IMG/VR virus record: IMGVR_UViG_3300048009_000562
Location: 1-56,709 of that record
Length of the DNA: 56,709 nt
Strand: one strand, 5' to 3'
From: a virus
Shown here: positions 53,888 to 56,709 of the stretch, piece by piece
Numbering within the stretch: position 1 is the first letter of the stretch
How the letters are laid out: each line of letters opens with the position of its first letter
The notes under the pieces: model-generated
Databases searched by the model: none
Told to the model about the DNA's origin: nothing
Seen by the model: only the letters and a program-made list of their open reading frames with translations
Made by a program: the position numbers and the translations under genes

Positions 53888-54320
53888 TAGTGTCTATTAC
53901 CTTTAATACTTCAATAATTGTTGTTACCTTATTTTGAATAGTTTTATTTTGTAAAGTATTACGTAAGCCATGGTGCAATGGCTTAGGCCATTTTCCTATA
54001 CTAACCCATGCGTATCCGTCATGTTCTTTATTAAGTGTAGGTATAAATTCGTTGTCTACTACAATAAGATATGTATGAAAGAAAAAGTGGTTGTCATTAC
54101 TAACAAAACTTTCTAAAGGAACAACTTTTTTATATTCTGTTTTGCCGATCTCTTCTTGAATTTCTCTTTTAAGACCTTCCCACGGAGTTTCTTTATGTTC
54201 GTTAGTGCCGCCAACAAGGCCCCAAGAAACGTTAGACTTGTTTCCTGTTCTATGTAAAAATAAAAATCTTTCTGTGTTTAAGGAGTAGAATAATGCTCCG
54301 CTACAAACAATCTCTTTCAT
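53880..54320 (-). CDS. NUDIX hydrolase
   Basis: 146 residues with a perfect NUDIX box GTNEHKETPWEGLKREIQEE-IG (Gx5Ex7REUxEExGU), about residues 38-60, preceded by NVSWGLVGG. The family hydrolyses nucleoside diphosphates linked to another group (NDP-sugars, (d)NTPs, ADP-ribose derivatives). Aromatic strands HFFFHTYLIVVDNEF and YAWVSIGKWPKPLHHGL follow. Substrate not deducible. It overlaps the cupin gene, suggesting joint expression; T4 and marine relatives carry NUDIX enzymes elsewhere. Confidence 0.9.
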   Translation of the reverse strand: MKEIVCSGALFYSLNTERFLFLHRTGNKSNVSWGLVGGTNEHKETPWEGLKREIQEEIGKTEYKKVVPLESFVSNDNHFFFHTYLIVVDNEFIPTLNKEHDGYAWVSIGKWPKPLHHGLRNTLQNKTIQNKVTTIIEVLKVIDTNE

Positions 54321-54328
54321 ACTAATAA

Positions 54329-55855
54329 TTATGCATCAAGTAGTATGGTCCAGGTCGCTCCTGAGTATTCTCCTTCGTAGCTCTTAATCCAAAATTCGCC
54401 ATTCCATTTGTACTGAATACCTGTATTTAGATTACTAACATATGTTGCTGGTGAGCCTGTACTACCGTCATTAGCACCGCTTGCATCAAACACAACATGC
54501 CAATTAGTTCCGTCCCATTCTAGTATATCTGATTCGTTAGCAATAAAATCACTTCCGTCTGCATTTTTCCAAGCATCAGGACCGTCTTCATTATTGCTAT
54601 TACCAATATCACTTAAAATCAATAAACGTACACCTGCGCCCTTAATTTGATTTGGATCAAAACGTAATGGATCAATAATATAATCAATTGTTGTAAGACT
54701 ATTTGAACTTCTAGCAGGACCAGAAATAACTGTGTCGTCGGGTAACGTATCGCTATCAAAATCAATAACAATTTTTGTGTCATCTAAAGGATTAATTGTA
54801 AACGTACCTGTAATATAAGTATCACCATCATTAGATTTTAATAGTATTCTACTTACACCTGCTTGATATGTACCTGGATATGCTTCTACAAGTTCTGGCC
54901 AGCTAACGTCACCAACTTTATTTCTGTATACTAGTTGTGCAACGTCATTTTCTACACTTAGACCATAGTTTTGATATGTGCTACTAATACTTGTTTTATC
55001 AAATAAACGTTTAGTATTAAAGTCCATAAGTCCTGTACCTTGGTTTGGAAATTCGCCATCGTCTACAGACATTGTACTTCCGTCATTGATTCCATCAATA
55101 GGACCAGTGTTTACTCTTGTTACAAATGTAGGCTCAGTGCCGTCTATTTGTCCTGCAACAGTAGCACCTAAATTAATATCACCTTGTTGCTCATTAAATA
55201 TATTAGATATAATACTTGTTGTAACACCTAAACGTTTTACTTTAGCTGGAGGTGTTAAGTATATAGGTGTGCTAAACTGTAAATTAGCAACATCAATTTC
55301 GCTGTCTACACCGACAGGTATTGATCTAGAACTAAATGTAATACCTTCCATATTTACAACAGTTAAACTTGTCCAGTCTAAATAATTGTCTGTAGTTTGT
55401 ATTTCAAAACTAGGATTAAACAATACTAGTATTTGTTCTAATATTTGTAATTTTTGCTCTGTGTTAGAAGCCCAAATATCTGCACTTACTTTTAACGTAT
55501 AAGGTGCTGGCATATGTCTTTCTACAGTATAGTTTTTACCTTGTGTGTTAAGGTATTGTCCTGTAGCAGTATCGAATGTGCGTTCACGTACATGTCTTTT
55601 GCTTATTAGACTTGAGTCAGCTGTTCTGTCTCTATCCATTTCTAAACCAGTAACATATACAGCCATACGTGGTGCTGTGGGTATTTTATTTTCTGAGTTA
55701 TCTCTAATAATACTTGCAACCTGTCTTGTTAAGTCGCCGTACATAACAGGTACTTGTTTATCATTTCCGTGTGCATCTTGCACATTGAAATTACTCAACA
55801 TTCTTATAAGTTGTGTAATATATCTTCTAATTTGTGCATCATAAAAAAATTGCAT
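54329..55855 (-). CDS. 15: Tail sheath stabilizer gp15-like protein
   Basis: 508 residues. The first about 215 match the T4 gp15 plan: FFYDAQIRRYITQLIRMLSN (T4 begins with a FYN..FRRY sequence), QVPVMYGDLTRQVASIIRDN, MPAPYTLKVSADIWASNTEQ, KLQILEQILVLFNPSFEIQT, and SIPVGVDSEIDVANLQFSTP. gp15 caps the contracted-tail sheath and tube and joins the tail to the neck. T4 gp15 is about 272 residues; here an extra C-terminal region of about 250-290 residues (from about 225) contains beta-rich repeats such as DILEWDGTNWHVVFDASG and YKWNGEFWIKSYEGE. Start ATG shares a base with the preceding stop (TAATG). Confidence 0.75.
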   Translation of the reverse strand: MQFFYDAQIRRYITQLIRMLSNFNVQDAHGNDKQVPVMYGDLTRQVASIIRDNSENKIPTAPRMAVYVTGLEMDRDRTADSSLISKRHVRERTFDTATGQYLNTQGKNYTVERHMPAPYTLKVSADIWASNTEQKLQILEQILVLFNPSFEIQTTDNYLDWTSLTVVNMEGITFSSRSIPVGVDSEIDVANLQFSTPIYLTPPAKVKRLGVTTSIISNIFNEQQGDINLGATVAGQIDGTEPTFVTRVNTGPIDGINDGSTMSVDDGEFPNQGTGLMDFNTKRLFDKTSISSTYQNYGLSVENDVAQLVYRNKVGDVSWPELVEAYPGTYQAGVSRILLKSNDGDTYITGTFTINPLDDTKIVIDFDSDTLPDDTVISGPARSSNSLTTIDYIIDPLRFDPNQIKGAGVRLLILSDIGNSNNEDGPDAWKNADGSDFIANESDILEWDGTNWHVVFDASGANDGSTGSPATYVSNLNTGIQYKWNGEFWIKSYEGEYSGATWTILLDA

Positions 55856-56709
55856 TATACATCATCCGGTTTTGGTCTTAAGGCTTTACTTAGTGCCTGT
55901 CGTTCTGTTACAGTTTCGTCACCAATAACATCAGTGTTTGTGTTGTTAATGAATGTACCAATTTGATTCAATCTTTGATCGGTATTTGTCATTGTCATTC
56001 TAATATTATCTTGTACTTTAAGCCATCTGCTACCATCAAACTTAAATAACCTATTAGGTAAAAAGTCTGTACGCAAGAAGTAATCGCCTGCTTCATTAAT
56101 AACAGGAAAACTAGTGCCACTACCAAATGCTGCGCCGTTGGGTGGTTGTCCATCTTCTACTAAGTAACCAGCATAACCTGATCTGCTAGGCGAACTAGCA
56201 GTTGGATCTTCTACAGTGTTAACTCTAGTTTTACCTGAATCATCTGTATCTAATGTATAGTAATGTCCAGTGTCATAACCTGACTTAGGAGCATCAGCTT
56301 CTGCCTCAGCAAGCACAGCATCATTAATTGCTTTTTCTTTATCGTATGTGCTTAGTAAATCCCTTAAGGTGTTCTCAGTATACTCTGACCAATTAAAAAC
56401 GTCTGTAGGTGTGTTTCCTTGCGTCTGTGCTGTGGCTTGATATAGTTTGCCTTTATACTTTACAACTTGTCCAATTTCATAAGTTGTTGTAGTACTATAA
56501 TCGCCTATAAAGATATCTTCATCTTCCGGAGTTTCTAGTATATCTGCAAACTCTTGACTGTCAACAATTTGTTTTAATTTAATTCTATATAAGTGCGGAT
56601 ACCACGTTGGACTAAATCCTTCTGCAGCTCTGTTTACATCTTCTACAACATAATATCTTTTAAGACTAGTAGCAAAATCATTTTCTGCATACTCATCTTT
56701 TAAGTGTGG
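55855..56709 (-). CDS. Virion structural protein, 3' part (5' end outside window)
   Basis: The reading frame is open from the window edge (56709) to the TAA at 55855-55857: about 284 codons with no start needed inside. Visible: LKRYYVVEDVNRAAEGFSPT, WYPHLYRIKLKQIVDSQEF, a CBM-like unit YEIGQVVKYKGKLYQATAQT, LLSTYDKEKAINDAVLAEAE, FLPNRLFKFDGSRWLKVQDN. This type precedes the gp15-like gene in marine T4-like phages as a structural (neck/tail) protein; no T4 counterpart is recognised. A GTG at 56314-56316 falls in the middle of a continuous domain and is not the start. Confidence 0.75.
   Translation of the reverse strand, partial: PHLKDEYAENDFATSLKRYYVVEDVNRAAEGFSPTWYPHLYRIKLKQIVDSQEFADILETPEDEDIFIGDYSTTTTYEIGQVVKYKGKLYQATAQTQGNTPTDVFNWSEYTENTLRDLLSTYDKEKAINDAVLAEAEADAPKSGYDTGHYYTLDTDDSGKTRVNTVEDPTASSPSRSGYAGYLVEDGQPPNGAAFGSGTSFPVINEAGDYFLRTDFLPNRLFKFDGSRWLKVQDNIRMTMTNTDQRLNQIGTFINNTNTDVIGDETVTERQALSKALRPKPDDV

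Noticed and set aside
54978-55385. 135-aa plus-strand ORF
   Set aside because: Shadow of the gp15-like gene, which has family support.
55855-56316. A separate 153-aa gene with GTG start at 56316
   Set aside because: The same frame stays open to the window edge with sensible protein sequence; the GTG is an internal Val codon.
1-56709. tRNA genes, photosynthesis or other classic cyanophage host-derived genes, integrase
   Set aside because: None recognised in the reading; this is why no host is assigned.

Overview
The window is an AT-rich stretch of a T4-type tailed phage (myovirus) of the marine cyanophage/pelagiphage kind. The evidence is a T4-order head cluster (portal gp20, gp67-like core protein, gp21 protease, gp22 scaffold, gp23 major capsid protein), T4 late promoters (consensus KATAAATAC) in front of structural operons, a gp15-like tail sheath stabilizer, and very large modular fibre proteins typical of marine T4-like phages. 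The host cannot be read from this window: there are no photosynthesis genes, no tRNAs and no integrase.

Layout: (1) 1-5884, head morphogenesis on the + strand: portal C-terminal half, an 82-residue protein, a DUF115-like Rossmann protein, an expanded acidic gp67-like protein, gp21, gp22, gp23, closed by a strong terminator. (2) 5885-6229, a regulatory gap with two terminators, a late promoter, hairpins and a 20-codon ORF. (3) 6230-40891, about 35 kb of virion structural genes. Four giant proteins (1996, 1887, 2002 and 2339 aa) form two paralogous pairs built from beta-helix, carbohydrate-binding-like, propeller-like and ~30-residue repeats, separated by small beta-sandwich proteins. They are followed by a peptidase S74 chaperone fibre, three smaller adhesins with a common N-terminal module, and two unrecognised proteins; a terminator ends the block. 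(4) 40965-46860, a tightly overlapping cassette of seven genes: a two-domain U32-like/methyltransferase protein, a flavin-dependent tryptophan-halogenase-type enzyme, a 2-oxoglutarate/Fe(II) oxygenase, two paralogous unknown proteins and two small unknowns. (5) 46898-53272, a late operon: a cupredoxin-containing structural protein, an FG-GAP beta-propeller, a subtilisin-family protease with complete catalytic residues, and a second cupredoxin-containing fibre-like protein. (6) 53261-56709 on the - strand: an 88-aa unknown, a cupin-like protein, a NUDIX hydrolase, a gp15-like tail sheath stabilizer and the 3' part of another structural gene.

Two observations stand out. First, three virion-type proteins carry a domain with the complete H...CxxHxxM ligand pattern of type-1 copper (amicyanin-like) cupredoxins. 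Second, the halogenase/oxygenase/methyltransferase cassette sits between tail-fibre operons and looks like a dedicated chemical-modification unit of unknown substrate. All product calls come from reading the sequence; no database search was run.
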